Assembly (NCBI RefSeq): GCF_007991615.1
Contig: NZ_BJYR01000005.1
Coordinates: 124,001-188,000 of the forward strand
Source: Novosphingobium sediminis
Lineage (GTDB): Bacteria > Pseudomonadota > Alphaproteobacteria > Sphingomonadales > Sphingomonadaceae
DNA length: 64,000 nt
Direction: 5' to 3'
Numbering within the stretch: the first letter of the stretch is position 1; every line of letters starts with the position of its first letter. The notes beneath the pieces were generated by a model that ran no database searches, was not told the DNA's origin, and saw only the letters and a list, made by a program, of their open reading frames with translations. A program made the position numbers and the translations under genes. Below, piece by piece: positions 8,123 through 16,309 of this stretch.

Positions 8123-9650
8123 AACCCGCCCTGCACCTGATCGCATTGATGCCATGCCCGACGCTCCTGTCGCGGCAGGGACCGATGGCGGTTGCCACGG
8201 CGGGACGGACCGGATGCGCGAAGCCGCGCGCAGCGCCGGCAAGAGCGAAGTGCTCGATCGCTATGCCGCCGACTATCCGGTCGGCCCGCACGATCAGCCG
8301 CAATCGATGTGCCCGGCGTTCGGTTCGCTGCGCGTGGGCCTGCGCATGCGCCGCACCGCGAGCGTGCTCTCGGGCTCGGCCTGCTGCGTTTACGGCCTCA
8401 CCTTCACCTCGCACTTCTATGGCGCGCGGCGCAGCGTGGGCTACGTGCCGTTCAGTTCGGAAACGCTCGTTACCGGCAAGCTGTTCGAGGATATCAAGGA
8501 AGCGGTCGAGAAGCTGGCGGACCCGGCGGATTACGATGCGATCGTGGTCACCAACCTCTGCGTACCGACCGCCAGCGGCGTGCCGCTTCGCCTTTTGGGT
8601 AAGGAAATCAATGGGGTCCGGATCATCGGCATCGATGTTCCCGGTTTCGGCATTCCGACCCACGCCGAAGCCAAGGACGTGCTTGCCGGCGCCATGCTCG
8701 CCTATGCCCGCAGCGAGGTTGAAGCTGGCCCGGTAAGCGCCCCCGTCGCGCGCTCGGATCGCCCGACCATCACCCTGCTCGGCGAGATGTTCCCGGTCGA
8801 TCCGGTCGGCATTGGCCAGATGCTCGAGCCGATGGGGCTTGCCGCAGGGCCAGTCGTCCCGACCCGCGAATGGCGCGAGCTCTATGCCGCGCTCGATTGC
8901 GCCGCCGTCGCCGCGATCCACCCGTTCTACACCGCCAGCGTGCGCGAATTCGAAGCCGCTGGCCGCACGGTCGTCGGCTCGGCCCCGGTGGGCCGCGATG
9001 GCACCGCAGACTGGCTCTCCTCGATCGGCCAGGCTTGCGGAGTGAGCGCCGACAAGATCGCCGCCGCGCAGAACCGCTTCCTGCCGGCCATCGACGCAGC
9101 GCTCGCCGCCCGTCCGATCAAGGGCCGCATCACCGTTTCGGGCTATGAAGGCTCCGAACTGCTGGTGGCGCGCCTCCTTGTCGAGAGCGGCGCCGACGTG
9201 CGCTATGTCGGCACCGCCTGCCCGCGCACGGTGTGGTCCGATCCCGACCGCGAGTGGCTCCAGGCCCGCGGCATCAAGGTGCAGTACCGCGCCAGCCTCG
9301 AGCAGGACATTGCCGCGGTCGAGGAATTCCGCCCCGACCTCGCCATCGGCACGACGCCGGTGGTGCAGCACGCCAAGCAACTGGCGATCCCGGCGCTCTA
9401 CTTCACCAATCTCATCTCGGCCCGGCCGCTGATGGGCCCGGCGGGTGCCGGCAGCCTTGCCATGGTGGTCAACACCGCCATTGCCGGCAAGTCGCGCTTC
9501 GACCGCATGAGCGCCTTCTTCGATGGCGTGGGCACCGGACATACCACCGGCGTGTGGGAAGATACCCCGCAGGACCGCCCGAACTTCAAGAAGAAGTACG
9601 CCGCGCTCAACGAAGCTGCCCGCAAGGCGGCCGAGGCGGTGGGTTCATGA
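8112..9650 (+). CDS. bchY: Chlorophyllide a reductase subunit Y
   Basis: NifD/NifK-like catalytic subunit that with BchZ reduces chlorophyllide a, 512 residues. Candidate Fe-S ligands are the cysteines in [20 protein letters not shown] and [11 protein letters not shown], spaced as in the family. The start chosen overlaps the last 11 bases of bch[10 protein letters not shown] at residue 15 is an alternative start. The first roughly 45 residues are low-complexity and probably a flexible head. Its stop overlaps a 24-codon ORF leading to bchZ. Confidence 0.96.
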   Translation: MTSETRPAPDRIDAMPDAPVAAGTDGGCHGGTDRMREAARSAGKSEVLDRYAADYPVGPHDQPQSMCPAFGSLRVGLRMRRTASVLSGSACCVYGLTFTSHFYGARRSVGYVPFSSETLVTGKLFEDIKEAVEKLADPADYDAIVVTNLCVPTASGVPLRLLGKEINGVRIIGIDVPGFGIPTHAEAKDVLAGAMLAYARSEVEAGPVSAPVARSDRPTITLLGEMFPVDPVGIGQMLEPMGLAAGPVVPTREWRELYAALDCAAVAAIHPFYTASVREFEAAGRTVVGSAPVGRDGTADWLSSIGQACGVSADKIAAAQNRFLPAIDAALAARPIKGRITVSGYEGSELLVARLLVESGADVRYVGTACPRTVWSDPDREWLQARGIKVQYRASLEQDIAAVEEFRPDLAIGTTPVVQHAKQLAIPALYFTNLISARPLMGPAGAGSLAMVVNTAIAGKSRFDRMSAFFDGVGTGHTTGVWEDTPQDRPNFKKKYAALNEAARKAAEAVGS

Positions 9651-9721
9651 TCCTCTGCATCATCTTCGGCAAGCTGCGCCTTGCCATGACGGTCCAGCCG
9701 CTGAGGAGGCGCGCCGCATGA
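9647..9721 (+). CDS. 24-codon ORF bridging bchY and bchZ
   Basis: The ATG overlaps the bchY stop (ATGA) and the TGA overlaps the bchZ start (ATGA), so a ribosome finishing bchY could pass through this ORF to bchZ. The peptide begins [14 protein letters not shown], a short hydrophobic head, and ends in an arginine cluster (LRRRAA). The bchZ ribosome-binding site AGGAGG lies inside it. It may encode a small peptide, or exist only to couple translation; the sequence cannot tell which. Confidence 0.4.
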   Translation: MILCIIFGKLRLAMTVQPLRRRAA

Positions 9722-11163
9722 CGCTCATCATCGATCATGATCGGGCCGGCGGCTATTGGGGCGCGGTCTATGTCTTTACCGCGGTGAAGGGTCTGCAGGT
9801 CATCATCGATGGCCCGGTGGGCTGCGAGAACCTGCCCGTCACTTCGGTTCTGCATTACACCGACGGCCTTCCGCCGCATGAACTGCCCATCGTCGTCACC
9901 GGCCTTGGCGAGGAAGAACTCGGCAAGACCGGCACCGAAGCAGCCATGCGCCGCGCGTGGAAGACGCTCGATCCGGAGCTTCCGGCGGTCGTCGTGACCG
10001 GCTCGATCGCCGAGATGATCGGCGGCGGCGTGACGCCGGGCGGCACCAATATCAAGCGCTTCCTGCCGCGCACGATCGACGAGGATCAGTGGCAATCGGC
10101 AGACCGCGCGCTCAGCTGGCTGTGGAGCGAGTTCGGCCCCAAGACCATGCCCGCCCCCAAGGCGCGCAAGGAAGGTGAGAAGCCGCGCGTCAACATCATC
10201 GGCCCGGCCTACGGCATGTTCAACATGGCCTCGGACCTCGCCGAAGTGCGCCGTCTGATTGAAGGCCTCGGCGCCGAAGTGAACATGGTGTTCCCGCTGG
10301 GCTGCCACCTTGCCGATATCCGCCGCCTTGCGGATGCAGATGCCAACGTCTGCCTCTACCGCGAGTTCGGCCGCAACCTGTGCGAAGTGCTGGAACGGCC
10401 TTATTTCCAGGCGCCGGTCGGCCTCACCTCCACCACGCGCTTCCTCGAAGCACTTGGCGCCTCGCTGGGTCTTGATCCCGAGCCGTTCATCACGCGCGAG
10501 AAGCACACCACGATCAAGCCGCTGTGGGATCTGTGGCGCTCGGTCACGCAGGACTTCTTCGGCACGGCAAGCTTCGGCATCGTGGCGAACGAAACCTACA
10601 CCCGCGGGATCCGGCACTTCCTCGAGGAAGACATGGGCCTCCCCTGCGCCTTCGCGTTTTCGCGCAGCGCGGGCGTGAAGCCCAAGAACGAGGACGTGCG
10701 CGATGCGATCCGCGCCGGTGCGCCGATGGTCGTGTTCGGCAGCTACAACGAGCGGATGTACCTGGCCGAATGCGGCGCGCGCAGCATCTACATCCCCGCC
10801 AGCTTCCCGGGTGCGGCAATCCGCCGCCACACCGGCACGCCCTTCATGGGCTATTCCGGTGCGACCTACCTGATCCAGGAAGTGTGCAACGCGCTGTTTG
10901 ACGCGCTGTTTCACATCCTCCCGCTTGCCACCCAGCTCGATGCTGTGCCGGCAACCCCGGCGCGGCTCCACCGCGAGCTGCCGTGGAGCGACGAGGCCAA
11001 GGCCCGGCTCGACGAACTGGTCGAGGCGCAACCGGTCCTTATCCGCATCTCCTTTGCCAAGCGCCTGCGCGACGCGGCTGAAGCTGCCGCACGCCGCGAA
11101 GGCGAAAGCGAGGTCAGCGCCGACCGGCTGGCCGACGCCCTGCTTGGAAATGCTGCGCCATGA
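9718..11163 (+). CDS. bchZ: Chlorophyllide a reductase subunit Z
   Basis: Partner of BchY in the NifDK-like core of chlorophyllide a reductase, 481 residues. The ATG at 9718 is preceded by AGGAGG with 8-nt spacing and gives the family-typical beginning with [15 protein letters not shown]; longer upstream frames are not supported. Cys36 in [20 protein letters not shown] is the likely cluster ligand. Later conserved parts are [15 protein letters not shown] and a C-terminal proto-chlorophyllide-reductase 57 kDa-like helical domain ([15 protein letters not shown]). Its stop overlaps a 42-codon ORF leading to pufB. Confidence 0.97.
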   Translation: MTLIIDHDRAGGYWGAVYVFTAVKGLQVIIDGPVGCENLPVTSVLHYTDGLPPHELPIVVTGLGEEELGKTGTEAAMRRAWKTLDPELPAVVVTGSIAEMIGGGVTPGGTNIKRFLPRTIDEDQWQSADRALSWLWSEFGPKTMPAPKARKEGEKPRVNIIGPAYGMFNMASDLAEVRRLIEGLGAEVNMVFPLGCHLADIRRLADADANVCLYREFGRNLCEVLERPYFQAPVGLTSTTRFLEALGASLGLDPEPFITREKHTTIKPLWDLWRSVTQDFFGTASFGIVANETYTRGIRHFLEEDMGLPCAFAFSRSAGVKPKNEDVRDAIRAGAPMVVFGSYNERMYLAECGARSIYIPASFPGAAIRRHTGTPFMGYSGATYLIQEVCNALFDALFHILPLATQLDAVPATPARLHRELPWSDEAKARLDELVEAQPVLIRISFAKRLRDAAEAAARREGESEVSADRLADALLGNAAP

Positions 11164-11288
11164 CCCGCGCAGAACCCCTTTCCCGCCCAGCGGGTAACCC
11201 CATTCCCTCGGTTTCGGCCGTTGGAATATCGCCGGGGGGCGATCGCCGCCTCTCGCTTTGCACGTCAATACTGGAGATGCAGATATGA
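11160..11288 (+). CDS. 42-codon ORF between bchZ and pufB
   Basis: Opens with ATG overlapping the bchZ stop (ATGA) and closes with TGA overlapping the pufB start (ATGA), so it exactly fills the gap. The peptide (begins [16 protein letters not shown]) is polar, rich in Pro, Ser and Gly, and has no membrane helix; it does not look like Rhodobacter PufQ, which occupies this place in that genus. The DNA also holds a perfect palindrome GGCGATCGCC (11238-11247), and pufB has its own CTGGAG signal at 11271-11276. It may be a leader or coupling ORF rather than a functional protein. Confidence 0.35.
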   Translation: MTRAEPLSRPAGNPIPSVSAVGISPGGDRRLSLCTSILEMQI

Positions 11289-11437
11289 GCGATGATCGCA
11301 TGGGGCTCAGGACCTACCTGACGCCTGAAGAAGCCAAGGAATTCCACAAGCTGTTCATGAGCGGCTTCATTGGCTTCACCGCTGTGGCCGTGGTTGCCCA
11401 CTTCCTCGTGTGGAACTGGCGCCCCTGGATTTCGTAA
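11285..11437 (+). CDS. pufB: Light-harvesting 1 beta polypeptide
   Basis: 50-residue LH1 beta subunit, one of the two antenna helices that form the ring around the reaction centre. It has the polar N-terminus ([15 protein letters not shown]) with a first histidine, one membrane helix, and the bacteriochlorophyll-binding His in [13 protein letters not shown] followed by the conserved W-x-W-R-P-W end. CTGGAG at 11271-11276 precedes the ATG. Too short for ordinary ORF calling but unambiguous. A hairpin with a T-run follows it. Confidence 0.96.
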   Translation: MSDDRMGLRTYLTPEEAKEFHKLFMSGFIGFTAVAVVAHFLVWNWRPWIS

Positions 11438-11460
11438 GAAATCCACCGTCACAACACCAC

Positions 11461-11500
11461 GTTTGGCCATAACGGCCACCCGGCCTTTTTTTGGCCGAAC
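11461..11500 (+). terminator. Nested GGCC hairpin with T7 between pufB and pufA
   Basis: Four GGCC units occur in 40 bases. The inner pair (11474-11477 and 11482-11485, loop ACCC) is followed directly by seven T (11486-11492), like a small intrinsic terminator. An outer 8-bp stem GTTTGGCC (11461-11468) with GGCCGAAC (11493-11500, one G-U pair) would enclose it. The two folds share the T-run region, so this may be a partial terminator or an RNA-processing or stability element tuning pufB against pufA and downstream genes. Confidence 0.55.
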
Positions 11501-11544
11501 CTGAACGACCGCGCCACTATGGCGCATTCACAAGGACAGATACC

Positions 11545-11724
11545 ATGTGGAGAGTCTGGCTTATTTTCGATCCGCGCAGGGCCCTCGTGGCGCTTGCTGC
11601 GTTCCTGTTTGTGCTGGCAATCGTGATTCACTTCATCCTGCTCAGCACGCCTCGCTTCAACTGGCTCGACGGCCCGCACACCGCGGCTCCGGCAGCCGCA
11701 GCCGCGGCCGCGGCGACGCCCTGA
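11545..11724 (+). CDS. pufA: Light-harvesting 1 alpha polypeptide
   Basis: 59-residue LH1 alpha subunit. Begins [14 protein letters not shown], the standard alpha N-terminus, then a membrane helix with the ligand His in [19 protein letters not shown]. It ends in an alanine-rich tail of about a dozen residues, variable among species. AAGGACAG lies upstream of the ATG. It is 107 bp from pufB, an unusually long gap for this pair that is filled by the hairpin at 11461-11500. Confidence 0.96.
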   Translation: MWRVWLIFDPRRALVALAAFLFVLAIVIHFILLSTPRFNWLDGPHTAAPAAAAAAAATP

Positions 11725-11739
11725 CCACCTGCAAGGCAA

Positions 11740-11837
11740 GAGGCGGCATCCCACCACTAGTGGACATGCCGCCTCCGGCACTGCCGGGGGGAACCGGTTG
11801 ATTTTCCACGTACTTGTGCCCGCCAGGCTTGGGCGGG
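11740..11837 (+). promoter_or_regulatory. mRNA hairpins between pufA and pufL
   Basis: A perfect 10-bp stem GAGGCGGCAT (11740-11749) / ATGCCGCCTC (11766-11775) encloses a smaller CCACTAGTGG palindrome (11754-11763). A second hairpin CCCGCC (11819-11824) / GGCGGG (11832-11837) lies just before the pufL ribosome-binding site GGAGGAT. Intercistronic stem-loops at this place are known in purple bacteria to protect the pufBA part of the mRNA from 3' decay and raise antenna over reaction-centre subunits; that role is inferred here from position and structure. Confidence 0.72.
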
Positions 11838-11850
11838 GGAGGATAGAGCC

Positions 11851-12675
11851 ATGGCGCTCCTCAGTTTCGAGCGAAAGTATCGCGTGCGCGGAGGCACGTT
11901 GATCGGCGGGGACCTTTTCGACTTTTGGGTCGGCCCGTTCTACGTTGGCTTTTTCGGAGTGATCACGGCGATCTTCGCCTCACTCGGAACGGCTCTCATT
12001 CTCTACTGCGCCTCGCAGGGCGGCACGTGGAACCCGTGGCTGATCTCGATCGCGCCGCCTGACCTCAAATACGGACTAGGGTTTGCGCCCTTGGCCGAAG
12101 GCGGGTTCTGGCAGGTGATCACGGTCTGCGCGATCGTTTCATTCGTCTCCTGGGCGCTGCGCGAGGTAGAGATCTGCCGCAAGCTCGGCATGGGCTATCA
12201 CGTGCCCATCGCCTTCGGCTTCGCGATCTTCGCCTACGTTTCGCTGGTGGTGATCCGTCCGGTTTTGCTGGGTGCCTGGCACTTCGGCTTCCCCTACGGT
12301 ATTTTCAGCCACCTCGATTGGGTGTCGAACACCGGCTACCAGTACCTGCACTTCCACTACAATCCGGCGCACATGCTGGCGGTGAGCTTCTTCTTCACCA
12401 CCTGCCTCGCGCTCGCATTGCACGGCGCGCTGGTGCTCTCCGCGGTCAACCCGAAAGAGGGCGAGACCGTGAAGACCCCGGAATATGAGGACACCTTCTT
12501 CCGCGATCTGATCGGTTACTCGATCGGCACTCTGGGCATCCACCGCCTGGGCCTGCTGCTGGCGCTCAACGCCGGCTTCTGGAGCGCGGTCTGCATCATC
12601 ATCAGCGGCCCGTTGTGGACCAAGGGCTGGCCTGAATGGTGGAACTGGTGGCTCAACCTGCCGATCTGGTCGTGA
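11851..12675 (+). CDS. pufL: Photosynthetic reaction centre L subunit
   Basis: 274-residue five-helix L subunit of the type 2 reaction centre. It begins [15 protein letters not shown] and has the special-pair and iron-ligand histidine segments [15 protein letters not shown] and [11 protein letters not shown], and [16 protein letters not shown] with the second iron-ligand His. [15 protein letters not shown] precedes the D helix. GGAGGAT precedes the ATG. Length and all helices agree with the family. It lies between pufA and pufM in the standard order. Confidence 0.98.
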   Translation: MALLSFERKYRVRGGTLIGGDLFDFWVGPFYVGFFGVITAIFASLGTALILYCASQGGTWNPWLISIAPPDLKYGLGFAPLAEGGFWQVITVCAIVSFVSWALREVEICRKLGMGYHVPIAFGFAIFAYVSLVVIRPVLLGAWHFGFPYGIFSHLDWVSNTGYQYLHFHYNPAHMLAVSFFFTTCLALALHGALVLSAVNPKEGETVKTPEYEDTFFRDLIGYSIGTLGIHRLGLLLALNAGFWSAVCIIISGPLWTKGWPEWWNWWLNLPIWS

Positions 12676-12688
12676 AGGAGGACTAGCC

Positions 12689-13651
12689 ATGGCTTACCAG
12701 AATATCTTCACCCAGGTTCAGCTCAGTCATGCCCCCGAAATGGGCATCGAGATGAAGCCCGGCAGTGATCCGCGCGGCACCGCCGTCGCCTTCAACCACC
12801 TCTTCGGCCGCTTCGGTCAGGCCCAGCTCGGCCCGATCTACCTCGGCTGGACCGGTCTGCTTTCGCTCCTCTGCGGCTTCACCGCGTTCGAGATCATCGG
12901 TCTCAACATGATGGCCTCGGTGAACTGGGATCCGATCCAGTTCGTGCGCATGCTGCCCTGGCTCAGCCTCGAGCCGCCGGGGCCGGAGTACGGCTTCTCG
13001 CCCATCGTCCCGCTCGCCAAGGGCGGCTGGTGGATCATGGCCGGCATGTTCCTGACGCTCTCGGTCCTCCTCTGGGCGATCCGGACCTACCGCCGGGCCC
13101 GCGCTCTTGGCATGGGCACCCACGTGTTCTGGGCGTTCATGTCGGCGATCTGGCTGTTCCTCGTGCTCGGCTTCATCCGGCCGATGTTCATGGGATCGTG
13201 GTCCGAGGCGGTGCCTTTCGGCATCTTCCCGCACCTCGATTGGACCGCCGCGTTCTCGATCCGCTATGGCAACCTGTTCTACAATCCGTTCCATGCCCTT
13301 TCGATCGCCTTCCTCTATGGCTCGACCCTGCTCTTCGCGATGCACGGCGCAACCATCCTGGCAGTCGGCCGGTACGGCGGTGAGCGCGAGATCGAACAAA
13401 TCACCGATCGCGGTACTGCATCGGAGCGCGCTGCCCTGTTCTGGCGCTGGACCATGGGCTTCAACGCCACGATGGAATCGATTCACCGCTGGGCCTGGTG
13501 GTTCGCCGTGCTGACCACCCTCACGGGCGGCATTGGCATCCTCCTCACCGGCACCGTTGTCGACAACTGGTACCTGTGGGCGCAGCAGCACCACTACGCA
13601 CCGGCTTATCCCTCCACGGGGGTCGTCGACCCGGCATTGGGGAGCAAGTGA
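12689..13651 (+). CDS. pufM: Photosynthetic reaction centre M subunit
   Basis: 320-residue M subunit. It carries the conserved [18 protein letters not shown] with the tyrosine equivalent to the well-studied M210, [10 protein letters not shown] with an iron-ligand His, an iron-ligand Glu in GGEREIEQI, and [11 protein letters not shown] with the last His. GGAGG sits before the ATG, 13 bp after pufL. A widely used marker of aerobic anoxygenic phototrophs, so a short amplicon from here would place the strain in taxonomy. Confidence 0.98.
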   Translation: MAYQNIFTQVQLSHAPEMGIEMKPGSDPRGTAVAFNHLFGRFGQAQLGPIYLGWTGLLSLLCGFTAFEIIGLNMMASVNWDPIQFVRMLPWLSLEPPGPEYGFSPIVPLAKGGWWIMAGMFLTLSVLLWAIRTYRRARALGMGTHVFWAFMSAIWLFLVLGFIRPMFMGSWSEAVPFGIFPHLDWTAAFSIRYGNLFYNPFHALSIAFLYGSTLLFAMHGATILAVGRYGGEREIEQITDRGTASERAALFWRWTMGFNATMESIHRWAWWFAVLTTLTGGIGILLTGTVVDNWYLWAQQHHYAPAYPSTGVVDPALGSK

Positions 13652-13653
13652 CC

Positions 13654-14739
13654 ATGAAACCGAACCTCATGCTGCGCCTCGGCGCGGTGGTCATCGGGGC
13701 AGCGCTGCTCAGCGCCTGTCAGCTCGGGACCAAGTCCACAAAGCAGGAAGGCTATCGCGGCACCGGCATGGATCAGATCACGCTCGCTGCGGCGAGCAAG
13801 AAGATCGATCCGATCAATGTCGTGCCGCCGCCGCCCTATGATCCGCCCAAGCCGGGTGGCCGTCCCGCCAAGGAAGCCTACCAGAACGTTCAGGTTCTGG
13901 GCGACATCTCGGAAGACGAGTTTGGCTATACGATGGCGGCGATCACGCAGTGGATCGCGCCGGAGCAAGGCTGCAACTACTGCCACAACCCGGCCAACAT
14001 GGCCTCCGACGAGCTCTACACCAAGAAGGTGGCGCGCCGGATGCTGCAGATGACCCGGAACATCAACACGGGCTGGACCCAGCACGTGAAGCAGACCGGT
14101 GTGACCTGCTATACCTGCCACCGTGGCCAGGCCGTGCCGACCGAAAACTGGGCACTGCCGGCAAAGGGCAACGAGGAAACCATCCTCGGCAACCTCCACG
14201 GCCAGAACAAGCCGGTGATCGCAACGGCCTATTCGTCGCTGCCGAACACCGCGTTTGCCAAGTACCTGCTCGACAGCAACTCCGCTCCGATCCGGGTGCA
14301 GACGACCTACAGCCATCCCTCGAAGTATCCGGCCACGGCCAACAAGACCACGACGATGGAAGCTGAAGGCACCTACAGCCTGATGATGCACACCTCGACG
14401 GCGCTCGGCGTGAACTGCACGTTCTGCCACAACGCCGGCTCGTTCCAGGCCTGGAACATGAGCACCCCCAAGCGCGTGGGCGCCTATTACGGCTACCGCA
14501 TGGTGCGTGACATCAACGGCCAGTACATCGGCTCGCTCGCCAGCGTGTTCCCCAAGCACCGCTTGGGCCCGCAGGGTGATCCGCTGAAGGTGAACTGCGC
14601 GACCTGCCACCGCGGCATCAACAAGCCTCTGGGCGGTGTCTCGATGGTCAAGGACTACCCGGCCCTGCGTCCGGCGGGTCCGATGGTCACCGCTGCGGCG
14701 GCCCCGGCCCCGGCGGCGGCACCGACCAAGATGCCGTAA
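13654..14739 (+). CDS. pufC: Tetrahaem cytochrome subunit of the reaction centre
   Basis: 361-residue lipoprotein electron donor to the special pair. The signal peptide ends in LLSAC, a lipobox with the acylated Cys near residue 21. Four haem-binding motifs are visible: CNYCH, CYTCH, CTFCH and CATCH, each preceded by a helix with Met where expected (for example MLQMTRNINTGW). The ATG at 13654 is two bases after the pufM stop; longer upstream frames lie inside pufM. The C-terminus is an Ala/Pro-rich tail. Last gene of the puf operon; a strong terminator follows. Confidence 0.97.
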   Translation: MKPNLMLRLGAVVIGAALLSACQLGTKSTKQEGYRGTGMDQITLAAASKKIDPINVVPPPPYDPPKPGGRPAKEAYQNVQVLGDISEDEFGYTMAAITQWIAPEQGCNYCHNPANMASDELYTKKVARRMLQMTRNINTGWTQHVKQTGVTCYTCHRGQAVPTENWALPAKGNEETILGNLHGQNKPVIATAYSSLPNTAFAKYLLDSNSAPIRVQTTYSHPSKYPATANKTTTMEAEGTYSLMMHTSTALGVNCTFCHNAGSFQAWNMSTPKRVGAYYGYRMVRDINGQYIGSLASVFPKHRLGPQGDPLKVNCATCHRGINKPLGGVSMVKDYPALRPAGPMVTAAAAPAPAAAPTKMP

Positions 14740-14784
14740 GGCAAACCAACACCCCCGCGCACGCAACCGGCGCGGATTACCTGG

Positions 14785-14820
14785 CCCCTGCGGTTCCACG
14801 GAATCGCGGGGGTTTTCTTT
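14785..14820 (+). terminator. Intrinsic terminator of the puf operon
   Basis: A 13-bp stem (14785-14797 with 14800-14812, two G-U pairs, very small loop) is followed by TTTTCTTTT. It lies 45 bp after the pufC stop and ends the bchCXYZ-puf transcript before the lipoprotein gene at 14959. Confidence 0.85.
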
Positions 14821-14958
14821 TGGGTGGCGAGGTGGTTGCGGGCGCCGGGCCTGACCGATTGCCCACCCCAAAACCCTCCCGCAGGCGGAAGGGGATCCGC
14901 GACCTCATTGCCGACATCGCGGCGGGGGTGCATATCACTTCGCAAGAGGGAGCGGGCC

Positions 14959-15423
14959 ATGAGGAAGAGCGGGACACTTTGTGCGGTGGCGGCCATTTTC
15001 CTCGTCGGAGGATGCTCGCTGCACCAGAAGGCAGACGTCCGCGCGATCGAGGAAGCGGCGCACGGCGGCTACGTCGCCGCGATCAACAGCAACGACGTCG
15101 ACTCCTTGATGGCCGATCTCACCGATGACGTGGTCTACCAACTGCCGGGCTCACCCGAGATCGCTGGAAAGGTGGCGGTGCGGAAATGGGTCAGCGACTA
15201 TTTCGGCGCATACCGGACGAAATGGGAAAAGACGTCCATCGGCTTCACGGTGAACGGCGATTGGGCTTTCGAGCGCTACACCTATAAATCGACGGACACC
15301 GACAGGAAAACCGGTGCCGTCACGACCGACGTTGGCAAAGGCATCAATAACTTCCACCGCGGTTCAGACGGGAAATGGCGCGTCGCCGTTGATGGATGGA
15401 GTTCGGACAAGGCGGCACAATAG
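14959..15423 (+). CDS. Small SnoaL/NTF2-like lipoprotein, function unknown
   Basis: 154 residues. The ATG at 14959 begins a signal peptide ending in LVGGC, a good lipobox, so the mature protein is likely anchored in the outer or inner membrane. The rest resembles the SnoaL/DUF4440 fold: an N-terminal helix (AIEEAAHGGYVAAINSNDVD), LMADLTDDVVYQLPGSPEI and a C-terminal beta region (DGKWRVAVDGWSS). It stands alone between the puf terminator and the convergent minus-strand block. Substrate cannot be told; the fold serves both enzymes and binding proteins. Confidence 0.75.
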   Translation: MRKSGTLCAVAAIFLVGGCSLHQKADVRAIEEAAHGGYVAAINSNDVDSLMADLTDDVVYQLPGSPEIAGKVAVRKWVSDYFGAYRTKWEKTSIGFTVNGDWAFERYTYKSTDTDRKTGAVTTDVGKGINNFHRGSDGKWRVAVDGWSSDKAAQ

Positions 15424-15454
15424 ACAGGGGGCGCACTTGCGGCGCCTCTGCTGC

Positions 15455-15715
15455 CTAGCGCCCACTCCCCCGCCGCAGCAGATCCGCCAGATGGACCGGG
15501 AAGGAAGCCGCGAGCGGTAGCGCAATCCACGGCCAGCTCGCGCCGACCAGTGCGGCGCGCAAGCCCAGCATCATGCAGGCGCCGGGGAGCAGCAGCAGGG
15601 CGACATCGATGGCGGGACGCCCTGCCCTCAGCAGGATGAGTGCCTCCACTGCGAGCACGACGAGGATCAGATCGGCGGCATGGCCGCTGGCGAAGAGGGC
15701 GGTGAGATCGGGCAT
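15455..15715 (-). CDS. Small hydrophobic membrane protein, unknown
   Basis: 86 residues from the ATG at 15715 (MPDLTALFASGHAADL). Two to three membrane segments can be seen: DLILVVLAVEALILLRA, VALLLLPGACMMLGLRAAL and WPWIALPLAASFPVHLADLL. It follows tspO on the same strand, with an inverted repeat (15751-15787) in the gap, and may be the last gene of the bchG-bchP block. I do not recognise a named family. Confidence 0.6.
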   Translation of the reverse strand: MPDLTALFASGHAADLILVVLAVEALILLRAGRPAIDVALLLLPGACMMLGLRAALVGASWPWIALPLAASFPVHLADLLRRGSGR

Positions 15716-15750
15716 CACATGGACTGCACCGTTGCGCGAACACCCTTCGT

Positions 15751-15787
15751 CCTTCGACAAGCTCTGGATGAGCTCAGGGTGAGCGGG
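15751..15787. repeat. REP-like repeat (CTTCGACAAGCTC family)
   Basis: CCTTCGACAAGCTC (15751-15764) and AGCTCAGGGTGAGCGGG (15771-15787) are the two halves of a short repeat that recurs in this window at 43503-43610 and, degraded, at 16289-16309. The same words are common between genes in sphingomonad genomes. An AGCTC/GAGCT stem can form. It lies between tspO and the small membrane protein gene. Confidence 0.65.
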
Positions 15788-15809
15788 GTTGTTGTAGGGA
15801 CCGTCCCGA

Positions 15810-16304
15810 TCAGAACGGCCCGTTGAGCTGGATCACCTGCCAATTGAGCGCGCCGGCGATCGAGACCCAGGCAAGATAGGGCAGCAACAGCGCGGCGGCG
15901 CTGCGCGAAAAGCGCACGCAGGCAATGATCAGGACAACGATCGAAACCCACAGCACGGCCAGCTCGATCATCGCCCAATCCGGATGGCGCAGCTGGAAGA
16001 ACAGCACCGTCCAGCTGACATTGAGCGCACCGTTGAGGGCGAACAGGCCGATCAGGGTATCAGCAGAGCGGCTGTCTGGCGCGGCACGCCAAGCGGTGAC
16101 GCCGGCGGCTGCGATGAGGGTGAAGACCACCATCCAGATGAGGCCGAAGGCCGGCGGCGGCGGATTCCAGCTTGGCAGGTTGAGCGACTGGTACCAGCCG
16201 GTCGTATCCGTCATCGTGCCGCCTACGCCGGCGACGACTGTCGCGGCGATGGCGGCAATGGCAATCGGGAGGCCCCAGGGCCTGCTCCCCTTCGAAAGGC
16301 TCAA
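15810..16304 (-). CDS. tspO: TspO/MBR tryptophan-rich sensory protein
   Basis: Five-helix outer-membrane/translocator protein of the TspO (CrtK) family, which in Rhodobacter binds porphyrins and modulates photosynthesis gene expression through the PpsR/AppA system. 164 residues from a TTG whose last two bases overlap the bchP stop (TTGA). Family motifs: SLNLPSWNPPPPAFGLIW, LNVSWTVLFFQ and PYLAWVSIAGALNWQVIQLN. The first ten or so residues (SLSKGSRP) are encoded by what looks like a degraded copy of the intergenic repeat, so the true start is uncertain; no ATG lies near. Cotranscribed with bchP. Confidence 0.85.
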   Translation of the reverse strand: MSLSKGSRPWGLPIAIAAIAATVVAGVGGTMTDTTGWYQSLNLPSWNPPPPAFGLIWMVVFTLIAAAGVTAWRAAPDSRSADTLIGLFALNGALNVSWTVLFFQLRHPDWAMIELAVLWVSIVVLIIACVRFSRSAAALLLPYLAWVSIAGALNWQVIQLNGPF

Positions 16305-16309
16305 GGGTG
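16289..16309. repeat. Degraded REP-like repeat at the bchP/tspO junction
   Basis: CCTTCGAAAGGCTCAAGGGTG matches the CCTTCGACAAGCTCAGGGTG repeat with a few differences. It spans the last codons of bchP and the first codons of tspO, where it is translated as SLSKG. Confidence 0.5.

Noticed and set aside
11164..11284. pufQ
   Set aside because: The small ORF here has no membrane helix and no similarity I can see to PufQ.
13652..14958. pufX after pufM
   Set aside because: The gene after pufM is clearly the tetrahaem cytochrome pufC; nothing PufX-like follows.
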